From: Spirosoma sp. SC4-14
GTDB taxonomy: Bacteria; Bacteroidota; Bacteroidia; Cytophagales; Spirosomataceae
Length of the DNA stretch: 64,000 nt
Assembly: GCF_037201965.1 (NCBI RefSeq)
Contig: NZ_CP147518.1
Span: 805,001-869,000 of the forward strand
Direction of reading: 5' to 3'
Position numbers and translations under genes: made by a program. The notes under the pieces were generated by a model that saw only the letters and a program-made list of their open reading frames with translations, had not been told where the DNA came from and ran no database searches. Each line of letters opens with the position of its first letter. Positions within the stretch are counted from its first letter, which is position 1. Shown one piece after another: positions 1 to 7,237 of the stretch.

Positions 1-122
1 TCAATGTCGTAGGTATGCACAACCGTTAGCCGAATGGCTTCCGATGAATGAGTTGTGAGCCAGCCACGCAGCGCCAATGCTGAGTCGACAGAGCAATCGG
101 TAGGGAAACAGGCTGTTTTCAT
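1..122 (-). CDS. Universal stress protein-like, N-terminal part only
   Basis: An open frame starts at the ATG complementary to 120-122 and runs off the left edge, giving 40 complete codons. It begins MKTACFPTDCSVDSAL, which resembles the first beta-strand of Usp-family proteins (hydrophobic strand, then P-T-D and a helix). The rest, up to VVHTYDI, is compatible with the second strand of that fold. It lies 94 bases downstream of the receiver-CRP regulator on the same strand and could be co-transcribed with it. Family assignment rests on a short fragment and is inference. Confidence 0.45.
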   Translation of the reverse strand, partial: MKTACFPTDCSVDSALALRGWLTTHSSEAIRLTVVHTYDI

Positions 123-216
123 GGACACGAATTGAGACGTTTTTGTATCTCAAAGGTAGACCGTTGCCCTACCATAGCCGATGAGCCAGCTTAGGCATTC
201 GCCTGATTATTATCAG

Positions 217-1287
217 CTACCAGTTGGCCCGGCGGAGTTTTTCGGGCTGAAGAACACGAATAGCCGAACCAACCAGCTCAATCAGGCCATCCTGTTTAAA
301 TTCGCTCAGCGTTCGAATCAACGATTCGGTAGCTGTGCCCACAATGGAAGCCAGATCATCGCGCGAAAGTTGAATAAGACCCTGTGGGTGATTAGGCGCC
401 TGCTGTTCATGTAATCGCAGAATTGCATCGGCAACGCGTCGGCGTAGCGAACTGTAGGCCATTGTAACCAGTTGTTGTTCCCGTTCGCTGATGCGGCCTG
501 CCAGCAGTTTAATAAATTGCTGGCCTACCTCGTTGTTGGCCAGTAGGAGTTGTTTGAAATCTTCGTCCGGAATGTAAATCAGTTCGGAGTCGTCGAGCGT
601 TACGGCCGAGTCGGTATATTCGGTATTTTCGAGTAGAGCCAGATAGCCAAAAAACTCGCCCGCATTGTAAAGGCCCGTAATCAGCTCCTTCCCATCGGCA
701 TTGGTCCGAACGGTTTTTACTTTGCCCGATTTAAGAAAATACAGCCGGGTGGGCTCGTCGCCTTCGGTATAGATATACTGCTTTTTGTGAACCTGATGAA
801 CCTTACGGTCGGCCGACAGGCTTTCCAGGTTTCCGGCTTTCCGGGCATCGTCCAGAAACTGATTTAAGCCTTCGTGTTGTAGATCATAATCGCCCTTGAG
901 CTGATAGGGGTTGATGTTTTGAAACCGATTGAGCCGACCTTCAATAGCGCTCAGCAGTTCCGATTCGTCGAAGGGTTTGGTCAGGTAGTCATCAGCTCCT
1001 AATTCCATGCCCTTTCGGAAATCGGTGCGCTCAGTCTTTGCCGTCAGAAAAATGAAGGGAATGCCTGCCAATTGAGGGTTTTTATTGAAAATATGCAGCA
1101 CACCATAGCCATCCAGAACAGGCATCATAATGTCGCAGATGACCAGATCGGGACGGGTAGCGAGTGCTTTTTCGACGCCTACTTTGCCATTTTCCGCCGT
1201 CAGAACAGCGTAGCCGGTAAGTTCCAGAATTTCGGCCGTATTTTCCCGAATGTCGTCATTATCTTCAATCAGCAGAATAGTTTTCAT
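217..1287 (-). CDS. Response regulator fused to a CRP/FNR-type DNA-binding module
   Basis: The N-terminal receiver (residues 1-120) has the acidic pocket (E8, D9), phospho-acceptor D52 in VICDIMMP and K104 in YLTKPF. A cyclic-nucleotide-binding-like beta-roll covers about 165-280. A Crp-type winged helix covers about 290-350, with recognition-helix residues TESLIRTLSEF (E321, S322, R325), which resemble the E..SR pattern of FNR. No FNR-type cysteine cluster is present, so signal input probably comes by phosphorylation. The start overlaps the end of the upstream histidine kinase by 23 bases, which implies a coupled two-component pair. Its position beside the cbb3 operon, and TGAC/GTCA palindromes in the cco promoters, suggest that it controls respiration genes. 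That last step is inference. Confidence 0.9.
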   Translation of the reverse strand: MKTILLIEDNDDIRENTAEILELTGYAVLTAENGKVGVEKALATRPDLVICDIMMPVLDGYGVLHIFNKNPQLAGIPFIFLTAKTERTDFRKGMELGADDYLTKPFDESELLSAIEGRLNRFQNINPYQLKGDYDLQHEGLNQFLDDARKAGNLESLSADRKVHQVHKKQYIYTEGDEPTRLYFLKSGKVKTVRTNADGKELITGLYNAGEFFGYLALLENTEYTDSAVTLDDSELIYIPDEDFKQLLLANNEVGQQFIKLLAGRISEREQQLVTMAYSSLRRRVADAILRLHEQQAPNHPQGLIQLSRDDLASIVGTATESLIRTLSEFKQDGLIELVGSAIRVLQPEKLRRANW

Positions 1288-2881
1288 GTGGGAGAGTTAA
1301 TGTAACGGTAGTACCCTTATTTAATTCGCTCTGTAGAGCAACAGTTCCGCCCAGCAGATCAATATATCGGGCAACAATATGCAGGCCCAGCCCCGTGCCG
1401 GGTGTATTGGAAACATTTTTGGCGCGAAAGAACCGTTCGAACAAGTGTTGCTGATCTTCGGGCGATATGCCGACACCCTGGTCAGAAACGGCTAACATTA
1501 TGGACTGTGCCGTACACTGGCCAGTTATCGTAACAACTGAGCGCTCACCCGAATATTTGATGGCATTCGACAGCAGATTGACAATCACCTTGCGCAATAA
1601 CGACGGATCGACCCAGATTTTGCCGGTGCAGTTCAGATCAATCTGAATCGTTTGTTGAGTCTTTAGCATACCCTGCATATCGCCCAGTATATCCTGAAGA
1701 AGCGCCGACAAGTCGACAGCTACTGGATTGGCCGTAATTTTTCCTTCTTCCAGCCGACCTACCGACAGAAACTCTTCCAGAATATCGTTCAGGTGATTAA
1801 CTGATGCGTGTATACGTTGCAGATGTTTATGGCGTTTATCCTGCTGGTCGGTGTTGGGATATTTTTCGATGAGTGTTGCCGACGTGAGAATGGTAGTAAG
1901 CGGAGTACGGAATTCATGCGAAGCCATCGAGACAAAGCGCGATTTTAGTTCGCCCAGTTCGCGTTCGGCAGTCAGGGCAATGGCTAGTTCATCTTTCGAT
2001 CGTTCCAGTTGTTCGAGCGTGTTCATCAACGCATGAGTACGGTCGGCCACTTTCTGTTCCAGATCCGCATTTAACCGCTCAATACGATCGCGGTGGGCTA
2101 ATAGCTCCCGCTCAGCTTCTTTTTTGAAGGTGATGTCAATTATATACGAAACCGTATAGAGCTGGTCATCCAGCCGAAAATAGCTCAGACTAACTTCAAC
2201 CGGGAATACCGATTCGTCTTTGCGCCGGGCGTGCAGGTCGCGATTGTGGCCCATAGCCCGCACCTGCGGATTTTTCATGAACGATTCCCGGAGTCGTTCG
2301 TGGTAATGACTAACGCTGGTTGGCACCAGCACATCAATCGATTGCCCGAGTAATTCGTCGTCTGGATAGCCAAACAGTTCTTTGGCAAACCGGTTTACCG
2401 ACACTACCCGACCTCGCTGGTCGGCTACAATGATACCGATGGTTGCATTGGTGAATACGGCTTCGTAGCGTAAAACGCTCTGTTCGAGTTCGCGTTCGGC
2501 CTGGTGAAGCCGCACCAGATTCCGGAGCCGAATTAGAAAATAATCCTTACTATCGTTATGTAAGTGTATAATAACCAGCTTACACCATAGTTGCGTGCCA
2601 TTTTGGTGAGTCAGTTCAATTTCCCGTTCGAGACGCCCCTGTTGCAAAACGCTCTGAATGAGTTGCTGCTGGTGTTCTTTCGTTTGGGCACAGATCAGCA
2701 GCGATTTCGACCAGTTGGAATCGGTCAGAAAGTCCTGTTCTGTATGGAAGCCGAGCATCTGTGCTCCAACCTGATTGATGCGTATAAATTGCTCAGAAGC
2801 AATGTCGTATACACCAATAAAGTCATCACTTTCTTCAAAAAGAAGATCCGTTAAATGGGTCGAAAAGAGCGTTGAAAGCAT
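1265..2881 (-). CDS. PAS-domain sensor histidine kinase
   Basis: A 538-residue soluble kinase with no membrane segments. PAS1 spans about 12-115, PAS2 about 137-255, a coiled-coil linker about 256-315, HisKA has H322 in SMASHEFRTPL, and the HATPase domain has the N box (NLLSNAIKYS), G1 (DQGVGI) and G2 (GTGLGLHIV). PAS2 resembles the FixL sensor PAS: H194 and R214 are 20 residues apart, as are the haem-ligand H200 and distal R220 of Bradyrhizobium FixL. Related non-haem PAS domains can carry the same residues, so haem binding is only a possibility. It is the first gene of an overlapping pair with the receiver-CRP regulator. Confidence 0.92.
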   Translation of the reverse strand: MLSTLFSTHLTDLLFEESDDFIGVYDIASEQFIRINQVGAQMLGFHTEQDFLTDSNWSKSLLICAQTKEHQQQLIQSVLQQGRLEREIELTHQNGTQLWCKLVIIHLHNDSKDYFLIRLRNLVRLHQAERELEQSVLRYEAVFTNATIGIIVADQRGRVVSVNRFAKELFGYPDDELLGQSIDVLVPTSVSHYHERLRESFMKNPQVRAMGHNRDLHARRKDESVFPVEVSLSYFRLDDQLYTVSYIIDITFKKEAERELLAHRDRIERLNADLEQKVADRTHALMNTLEQLERSKDELAIALTAERELGELKSRFVSMASHEFRTPLTTILTSATLIEKYPNTDQQDKRHKHLQRIHASVNHLNDILEEFLSVGRLEEGKITANPVAVDLSALLQDILGDMQGMLKTQQTIQIDLNCTGKIWVDPSLLRKVIVNLLSNAIKYSGERSVVTITGQCTAQSIMLAVSDQGVGISPEDQQHLFERFFRAKNVSNTPGTGLGLHIVARYIDLLGGTVALQSELNKGTTVTLTLPHENYSAD

Positions 2882-2930
2882 AATAGGGAGTCGCTTTAGA
2901 GTGCAGTTGCCTGCAACTTCTGTTGCTTAC

Positions 2931-2954
2931 CGCTAAACTACTAGTAGTTTGGCG
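2931..2954. promoter_or_regulatory. 24-bp palindrome upstream of the sensor kinase gene
   Basis: The core AAACTACTAGTAGTTT (2935-2950) is a perfect 16-bp palindrome, and it extends on both sides (CGC...GCG) with one mismatch. A second inverted repeat, AGTTGC-CT-GCAACT, lies at 2905-2918, between it and the kinase start at 2881. Both sit in the region shared by the kinase and the divergent thioredoxin-like gene (3065), so an operator role is plausible. No protein can be assigned. Confidence 0.4.
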
Positions 2955-3064
2955 AAATCTGTTAAATATCAATCGATTTTTTGAGTAACGTCATGGAGAT
3001 CGACTCGTCAAAAGGAGAATTTTACTGCCAGTTCTAATGGCCGGTCACCCGGCTAGTATGTATT

Positions 3065-3403
3065 ATGGAATTTCAAGCTCAACATCCTATTCTGGTTCCT
3101 GCCAGAACGGCCGTGTTGCTGGTCTTTTTGCCGTCGGCAGCCAGTCGTGATACGATTGGTCAGAGATTATCTTTGACAAAGCTTGTTGGGTCGTGGCAGC
3201 AAGAACTTGGCCATACCGTGCGCGTACTGAAGATTGATGAAAACGTGCATCCCGACGTTGTACGGAGCTTCGATGTACAGCAATTTCCTGCTGTTGTACT
3301 CGTGCAGCAGGGAGTAGAACTGTGGCGTCAGGAGGGTATTACAACGGCTGAGGCAGAGCGAACATTGATGCCGAATCTATTGGAACGGATTGGTAACCAT
3401 TGA
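3065..3403 (+). CDS. Thioredoxin-fold protein without the CXXC motif
   Basis: This 112-residue protein follows the thioredoxin pattern: a strand (VLLVFLPS), a helix, a strand (VRVLKIDEN), then FDVQQFPAVVLVQQGVELWR. The last segment matches the cis-proline loop (V-x-x-F-P) and the beta-hairpin of thioredoxin. The active-site WCGPC is replaced by SAASRD, and there is no cysteine in the protein, so it cannot act as a dithiol oxidoreductase. It converges on the safE end of the cco operon with 12 bases between stop codons. A chaperone-like or binding role is possible but not shown. Confidence 0.7.
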   Translation: MEFQAQHPILVPARTAVLLVFLPSAASRDTIGQRLSLTKLVGSWQQELGHTVRVLKIDENVHPDVVRSFDVQQFPAVVLVQQGVELWRQEGITTAEAERTLMPNLLERIGNH

Positions 3404-3415
3404 GTTACTAATCCG

Positions 3416-4138
3416 TTAGTAGTCAACTCGTGTCAGACTGATCTGACTTCCGTGGCAAAGAGGAATTTCGTGCTGTGATTTGCCAGAGGATACCGGGCTA
3501 TAAAGTCCCCGAACGAGAAGTAGTAAGGCCAGTACAATCGTCGCAACGGGCATCAGCAACGTAAAGCGTCGGCGGAGCGTTGGCGGGAAAAAATTGGGTA
3601 CAACGCGGACCGTCAGCAGGGCGGGAATCGTACCTAGTCCAAATAAGCCCATATAGAGCGTGCCGGTCAGCGCATTGCTGGTTGTAATGGCTCCCGCCAG
3701 GGCTACATAAACAAATCCACACGGAAGTAATCCATTTAGAAAACCCAGCCCTCCAAACGCGGTTAATGTCGGACGTTGCAGAAAGCGGGTAAGAGGCTGT
3801 ACGATCCAGCCTGTTGTGCGGGTCATTGGCAAACCCGGTAGTTTGCCGCGATTCACCAGAGTCCAGAGTAATAAAAACAAACCGGCTGCAATCGATACCG
3901 GCCGTTGAAGGCCGATCAGTAGAATCCCCTGTCCAATACTACCCATCAGAAGGCCCAGACTGGCGTAGGCAGTTACTCGCCCGGCATGATAAAGTCCCAT
4001 TGCCAATCCGCGTTGCGAACGTGGCAACCGGCCAACTGGTAGCGCCATAGCCAGCGGCCCACACATGCCTACGCAGTGTAAACTACCAACCAGGCCCGTT
4101 GTCAGGGCCGCTGTCCACCAGATTGATTGCAGATTCAT
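3416..4138 (-). CDS. Sulfite exporter TauE/SafE family membrane protein
   Basis: A 240-residue integral membrane protein with about six hydrophobic segments. The first helix carries GSLHCVGMCGPLAMAL and a later one carries NGLLPCGFVYVALAGA. These paired cysteine helices are typical of the UreH/CcoH-linked transmembrane family (DsbD_2-like), often placed after fixH in Bacteroidota cbb3 operons. It is the last gene of the cco operon, starting 5 bases after fixH. A role in copper or thiol supply to the oxidase is inferred from position; the substrate is unknown. The C-terminal 30 residues are less conserved in appearance. Confidence 0.85.
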   Translation of the reverse strand: MNLQSIWWTAALTTGLVGSLHCVGMCGPLAMALPVGRLPRSQRGLAMGLYHAGRVTAYASLGLLMGSIGQGILLIGLQRPVSIAAGLFLLLWTLVNRGKLPGLPMTRTTGWIVQPLTRFLQRPTLTAFGGLGFLNGLLPCGFVYVALAGAITTSNALTGTLYMGLFGLGTIPALLTVRVVPNFFPPTLRRRFTLLMPVATIVLALLLLVRGLYSPVSSGKSQHEIPLCHGSQISLTRVDY

Positions 4139-4143
4139 GGCTT

Positions 4144-4569
4144 TTAAAGGAATAGATCCTGTTCTGTATAGTAATCCTGCTGCCCGTCGGACCAGGTAAG
4201 TTGGACCCGCCAGAAGCCTCTCTTTAAAGGAGCTGTCGACACGGTTTGCTGACGTTGGTGATTGGCTGGAATCTGTACATTGAAATCCTGTTGCCGGTCG
4301 GAAGGGCGATAGAATAAAATCTCACCTTTGTTTAATGATGCAGGCAGCGTGAAGGCTACCTGCTGCCGATCGGCCTGGTAGTTGATGCCAACCGCTGGAT
4401 TCTTGTGCGCATTGGCAACCTGATTAATATGTTGCTGGAAGGCGATTTCGGTCTGATAATAATCATCACGTACCAGATCGACACGCTGGCGGCTCATCCG
4501 AAAGACCATAACGCCGATAAATCCGGCAAAGAGAATAAACGTAAGTACGATGGCTTGTCCCCAGTTCAT
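4144..4569 (-). CDS. fixH: FixH-family cbb3 oxidase assembly protein
   Basis: A single N-terminal membrane helix (VLTFILFAGFIGVMVFRM) is followed by the family signature DLVRDDYYQTEIAFQQHI and a periplasmic beta-rich domain ending in YYTEQDLFL. The ATG at 4569 (MNWGQ) is chosen over an in-frame ATG at 4623. The extra residues of the longer form are encoded by the repeat hairpin at 4585-4655 and have no family counterpart. FixH works with FixG/CcoG and FixI/CcoI in cbb3 oxidase maturation. It lies 85 bases after ccoG, with the hairpin between them. Confidence 0.88.
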   Translation of the reverse strand: MNWGQAIVLTFILFAGFIGVMVFRMSRQRVDLVRDDYYQTEIAFQQHINQVANAHKNPAVGINYQADRQQVAFTLPASLNKGEILFYRPSDRQQDFNVQIPANHQRQQTVSTAPLKRGFWRVQLTWSDGQQDYYTEQDLFL

Positions 4570-4584
4570 AGTATTGAGTTGTTG

Positions 4585-4655
4585 AATGATTGAGTTGTTG
4601 AATGATTGAATCAGGACTTTCACTTAAAATTCAATCATTCAGCAACTCAATCATT
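4585..4655. repeat. Inverted repeat with 16-bp tandem units between ccoG and fixH
   Basis: Left arm 4585-4611 and right arm 4629-4655 pair over 27 bases with one G-U. The left side is built from a 16-bp tandem unit, ATTGAGTTGTTGAATG, beginning near 4573. The right arm ends in the ccoG stop codon. Related sequence occurs at 41295-41324. It would form a strong mRNA hairpin within the operon, perhaps lowering fixH-safE expression relative to ccoG. Confidence 0.8.
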
Positions 4656-6130
4656 TAAGGTTTCACCGGTCCTAAGAAGGTGGTTTTGATTTGTTCTACA
4701 ACTTTGTTGCCCGCCAGTACATCGATCTGGAGGGGCGTACTGTTTTCATGAATCGCTTTTTCGGGCAGACTAATGAAGAACATACTTTTGGTTAATTCTC
4801 CTGCCGGAACCTGGGTGAGCGGTTGGACGAACGTCAACTGTGCATCGGGCCGATTCAGCCGGAAACTAACGGGTAGGGTTCGGTACGTTTTATTGACAAC
4901 CTCTATCAGATACAGATTAGAAACCTTGTTGTTGGCTTCGCGCTGAAACAGTTGCCCCGGTGCCCGTAACACCGTTACGTCGATGACCGGGCGGCTAATC
5001 AGCAGGAAGCCCAGTATGCTCAGCAAGGCAAGCAGGGCTATGCTATACGCTTTTATCCGACTGGTAAAACGAAACGGTTTTCCTTCTTCAATGCCGCGTA
5101 GCGAGTCCATCCGAATCAATCCCTGCGGACGATCGATTTTGGTCATAATATCGTCGCAGGCATCCATGCAGAGTGTACAGTTTACACACTCCAACTGCGT
5201 ACCATTTCGGATGTCGATACCCATTGGGCATACCTGCACGCAAAGTTTGCAATCGATGCAGTCGCCTTTGTGAGCAGGAAATGCGGGGAGGGCTGGGATG
5301 GCGGGGTGCGTGGTGTCATTAACAATGGAGGCCATTCTCCCCGCAACCCCTGCATTTCCTCGCTCTTTCTTTCCACGGGGTTCTCCCCGGATAAAATCGT
5401 AGGCTACAATCAGCGAGTTTTTATCGAGCAATACACCCTGAAGTCGGCCATATGGACAAATGGTGGTGCAGACAATTTCGCGCAGGCGGGCAAATACCAG
5501 ATAGAAAACGCCCGTAAAAACCAGCATAGACGACAGACCGGCTATGTGTTTTGCCGGATCGTCGGTAATGAGCAGCAACCACTGGTCGCGGCCAATCAGA
5601 TAAGCCAGAAACGTGTTGCTGATCATGAACGAAATCAGGAAGAAAACGCCATGTTTAAGTCCCTTTTTCCAGATTTTTTCGGTGGTCCAGGGGCTGGCAT
5701 CGAGCCGCATCCGGGCATTGGAGTCGCCTTCAATCCAGACTTCTATTTTACGGAAAACCATTTCCATAAAAATCGTCTGTGGACAGGCCCAGCCGCACCA
5801 GACGCGGCCGTAGACCACCGTAAACAGGGCAATGAATACGATAAACGTGACCAGACCAATGGCAACCAGGTAGAAATCCTGTGGCCAGAAAGGTACGCCA
5901 AAGAAGATAAACCGCCGTTCGAGCACGTTGAACATAAAAAGCGGATGCCCATCGACCCACACAAAGGGGCCAGCAAACAGGGCAACCAGCAGTACCACGG
6001 CAACAATGGTACGCCAGCGGGTAAAGCGCCCCGTAATACTGCGCGGGTAGAGCCATCGACGCCCGCCCGATGCATTGGCGGTAGGCACTACATTGCGAAA
6101 GTTCGTTTGTGGGGCTACGTTCGTATTCAT
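4655..6130 (-). CDS. ccoG: Cytochrome c oxidase accessory protein CcoG (FixG)
   Basis: A polyferredoxin membrane protein of 491 residues. Hydrophobic helices lie at about 41-62, 84-108, 160-182 and 200-216, with a further helix after 365. WCGWACPQ (C112, C116) and CTTICPYG (C221, C225) mark the membrane cysteine pairs. Two 4Fe-4S motifs are at C291-C294-C297-C301 and C315-C318-C321-C325. A C-terminal immunoglobulin-like periplasmic domain follows. CcoG reduces Cu(II) for cbb3 oxidase assembly. Residues about 256-288, just before the first Fe-S motif, are an unusual Gly/Ala/Pro-rich insertion encoded by an imperfect palindrome (5267-5365). It starts 8 bases after the ccoP stop. Confidence 0.95.
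   Translation of the reverse strand: MNTNVAPQTNFRNVVPTANASGGRRWLYPRSITGRFTRWRTIVAVVLLVALFAGPFVWVDGHPLFMFNVLERRFIFFGVPFWPQDFYLVAIGLVTFIVFIALFTVVYGRVWCGWACPQTIFMEMVFRKIEVWIEGDSNARMRLDASPWTTEKIWKKGLKHGVFFLISFMISNTFLAYLIGRDQWLLLITDDPAKHIAGLSSMLVFTGVFYLVFARLREIVCTTICPYGRLQGVLLDKNSLIVAYDFIRGEPRGKKERGNAGVAGRMASIVNDTTHPAIPALPAFPAHKGDCIDCKLCVQVCPMGIDIRNGTQLECVNCTLCMDACDDIMTKIDRPQGLIRMDSLRGIEEGKPFRFTSRIKAYSIALLALLSILGFLLISRPVIDVTVLRAPGQLFQREANNKVSNLYLIEVVNKTYRTLPVSFRLNRPDAQLTFVQPLTQVPAGELTKSMFFISLPEKAIHENSTPLQIDVLAGNKVVEQIKTTFLGPVKP
5267..5365. repeat. Imperfect palindrome inside ccoG encoding an in-frame insertion
   Basis: The arms around 5277-5305 and 5331-5360 are imperfect reverse complements: AGGAAATGC occurs on both, followed by G-rich and C-rich tracts and a TGGC end. 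They encode RGNAGVAGRMA and HPAIPALPAFPA in the linker between GEPRGK and the first Fe-S motif of CcoG. The G-rich composition resembles the intergenic repeat at 7192-7228 in the same operon. The reading frame stays open throughout. Confidence 0.6.
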
Positions 6131-6138
6131 TGGATTTA

Positions 6139-6972
6139 TTAATTAGCCATGGCTACCGAAGAGGATTCTTTTTCGCCCTGGGGTTCTTTTGCTCCGGCAG
6201 GGTTGGTTCCCTGTAGCGACAGCACATAACTCGTTACCTGCTGAATCTGAAGAGGATTCAATTGTTTTTTCCAGGAAATCATCCCTTTCTCGGGAACACC
6301 TTCGGTAATGGTGTGAAAGACGGCTTTCACATTGCCCCCGTGTAGCCAGTAAACATCGGTCAGGTTAGGTCCAACTTTTCCTTCGCCTTTTTCTCCGTGG
6401 CAGGCGGTGCAATATTGGGTGAAGAGCGTTTTTCCGGCATCGACGCTTTTAGCATCCTTTAGCATCGTAACGGTATTTTCGTTAATGGAGCCAGCTACTT
6501 TTTTGATGTACTCTTCCCGCTGCTGGTCGGCAATAGCCATTTCTTTGGTATACTCCTGAGCCATAATATCGCCCGAACCGATAACATGGAAGATGAGCAG
6601 ATAGATGGCTGCAAACCCAATTGTGCTATAGAACAACCACATAAACCAGGGTGGAGTAGGGTTGTCCAGCTCAACAATACCGTCGTAGGCGTGTTCCATC
6701 ATCAGGTCTTTTTCCTGACTTAGTGGGCGAAGCCCCGTTATGCGTTGCCAGAGTGTGCGTGGTTCAGCGGGTTGCGAGGTTGCCGTAGGATTCAGTGTTC
6801 TTTTTAGGATAAACAGCAGATAAATCGCCATGGCAGCTACCAATACCAGCCCTACCAGCAGGAGCAGAGCCAGAGAGAGCAATAATAAGTCTTCACCCGA
6901 GGAAATAGACAGCACAGATTGGCTGGTTTCCGGAGCAAACAGACCGCTATGGAATAAGATAAATAGGTTCAT
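6139..6972 (-). CDS. ccoP: cbb3-type cytochrome c oxidase subunit III (CcoP)
   Basis: The N-terminal region carries two membrane helices (about 29-56 and 110-132), with DGIVELDNPTPPWFMWLF between them, the CcoP/FixP N-terminal signature. A single cytochrome c domain follows, with haem motif C188-T-A-C191-H192 and probable axial M231. Proteobacterial CcoP has two haem domains; this 277-residue form has one, as is usual in Bacteroidota. It passes electrons to the CcoNO core. The gene lies between ccoQ (15-base gap) and ccoG (8-base gap). Confidence 0.95.
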   Translation of the reverse strand: MNLFILFHSGLFAPETSQSVLSISSGEDLLLLSLALLLLVGLVLVAAMAIYLLFILKRTLNPTATSQPAEPRTLWQRITGLRPLSQEKDLMMEHAYDGIVELDNPTPPWFMWLFYSTIGFAAIYLLIFHVIGSGDIMAQEYTKEMAIADQQREEYIKKVAGSINENTVTMLKDAKSVDAGKTLFTQYCTACHGEKGEGKVGPNLTDVYWLHGGNVKAVFHTITEGVPEKGMISWKKQLNPLQIQQVTSYVLSLQGTNPAGAKEPQGEKESSSVAMAN

Positions 6973-6987
6973 GGTAAGTGATAGAGG

Positions 6988-7158
6988 TTAATCGGTTGAC
7001 GATTCATCGAGCGGCATCCGACCCATTTTCTGAATATATGTTTTGTCGACTAGCAGCAAATACAGGCCAACCAGCACGAAGAAGGCTAAGAATGTGAGGA
7101 ACGATCCAACCATATAGATGTCCGCACCGGGAATTTTTGAGATGAATTGCTTGAACAT
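6988..7158 (-). CDS. ccoQ: CcoQ-like small cbb3 oxidase subunit
   Basis: A 56-residue protein (MFKQFISKIPGADIY...) with one membrane helix, GSFLTFLAFFVLVGLYLLLV, and a short charged tail (DKTYIQKMGRMPLDESS). Size, topology and position between ccoNO and ccoP match CcoQ/FixQ. The start at 7158 is preferred to an in-frame start at 7296, because the longer form would read through the hairpin at 7192-7228 and into the end of ccoNO. The sequence itself is only weakly diagnostic. Confidence 0.8.
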   Translation of the reverse strand: MFKQFISKIPGADIYMVGSFLTFLAFFVLVGLYLLLVDKTYIQKMGRMPLDESSTD

Positions 7159-7191
7159 AGTTGTAATTGGCTTCGCACGGGGGAATAGGCG

Positions 7192-7228
7192 GGGAGTGCG
7201 GGAATAACCCTGCAATCCCCGCACTCCC
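7192..7228. repeat. G/C-rich inverted repeat between ccoNO and ccoQ
   Basis: GGGAGTGCGGG (7192-7202) pairs with CCCGCACTCCC (7218-7228) around a 15-base loop. It lies in the 79-base gap of an otherwise tightly packed operon. As mRNA it would make a stable stem after the ccoNO stop, which could raise the ccoNO:ccoQP ratio. The composition resembles the palindrome inside ccoG. Confidence 0.75.
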
Positions 7229-7237
7229 TGCCCCCCG

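Noticed and set aside
5270-6142. Long open frame antisense to ccoG (290 codons)
   Set aside because: It is a shadow of ccoG, whose Fe-S motifs and membrane helices are clear on the minus strand.
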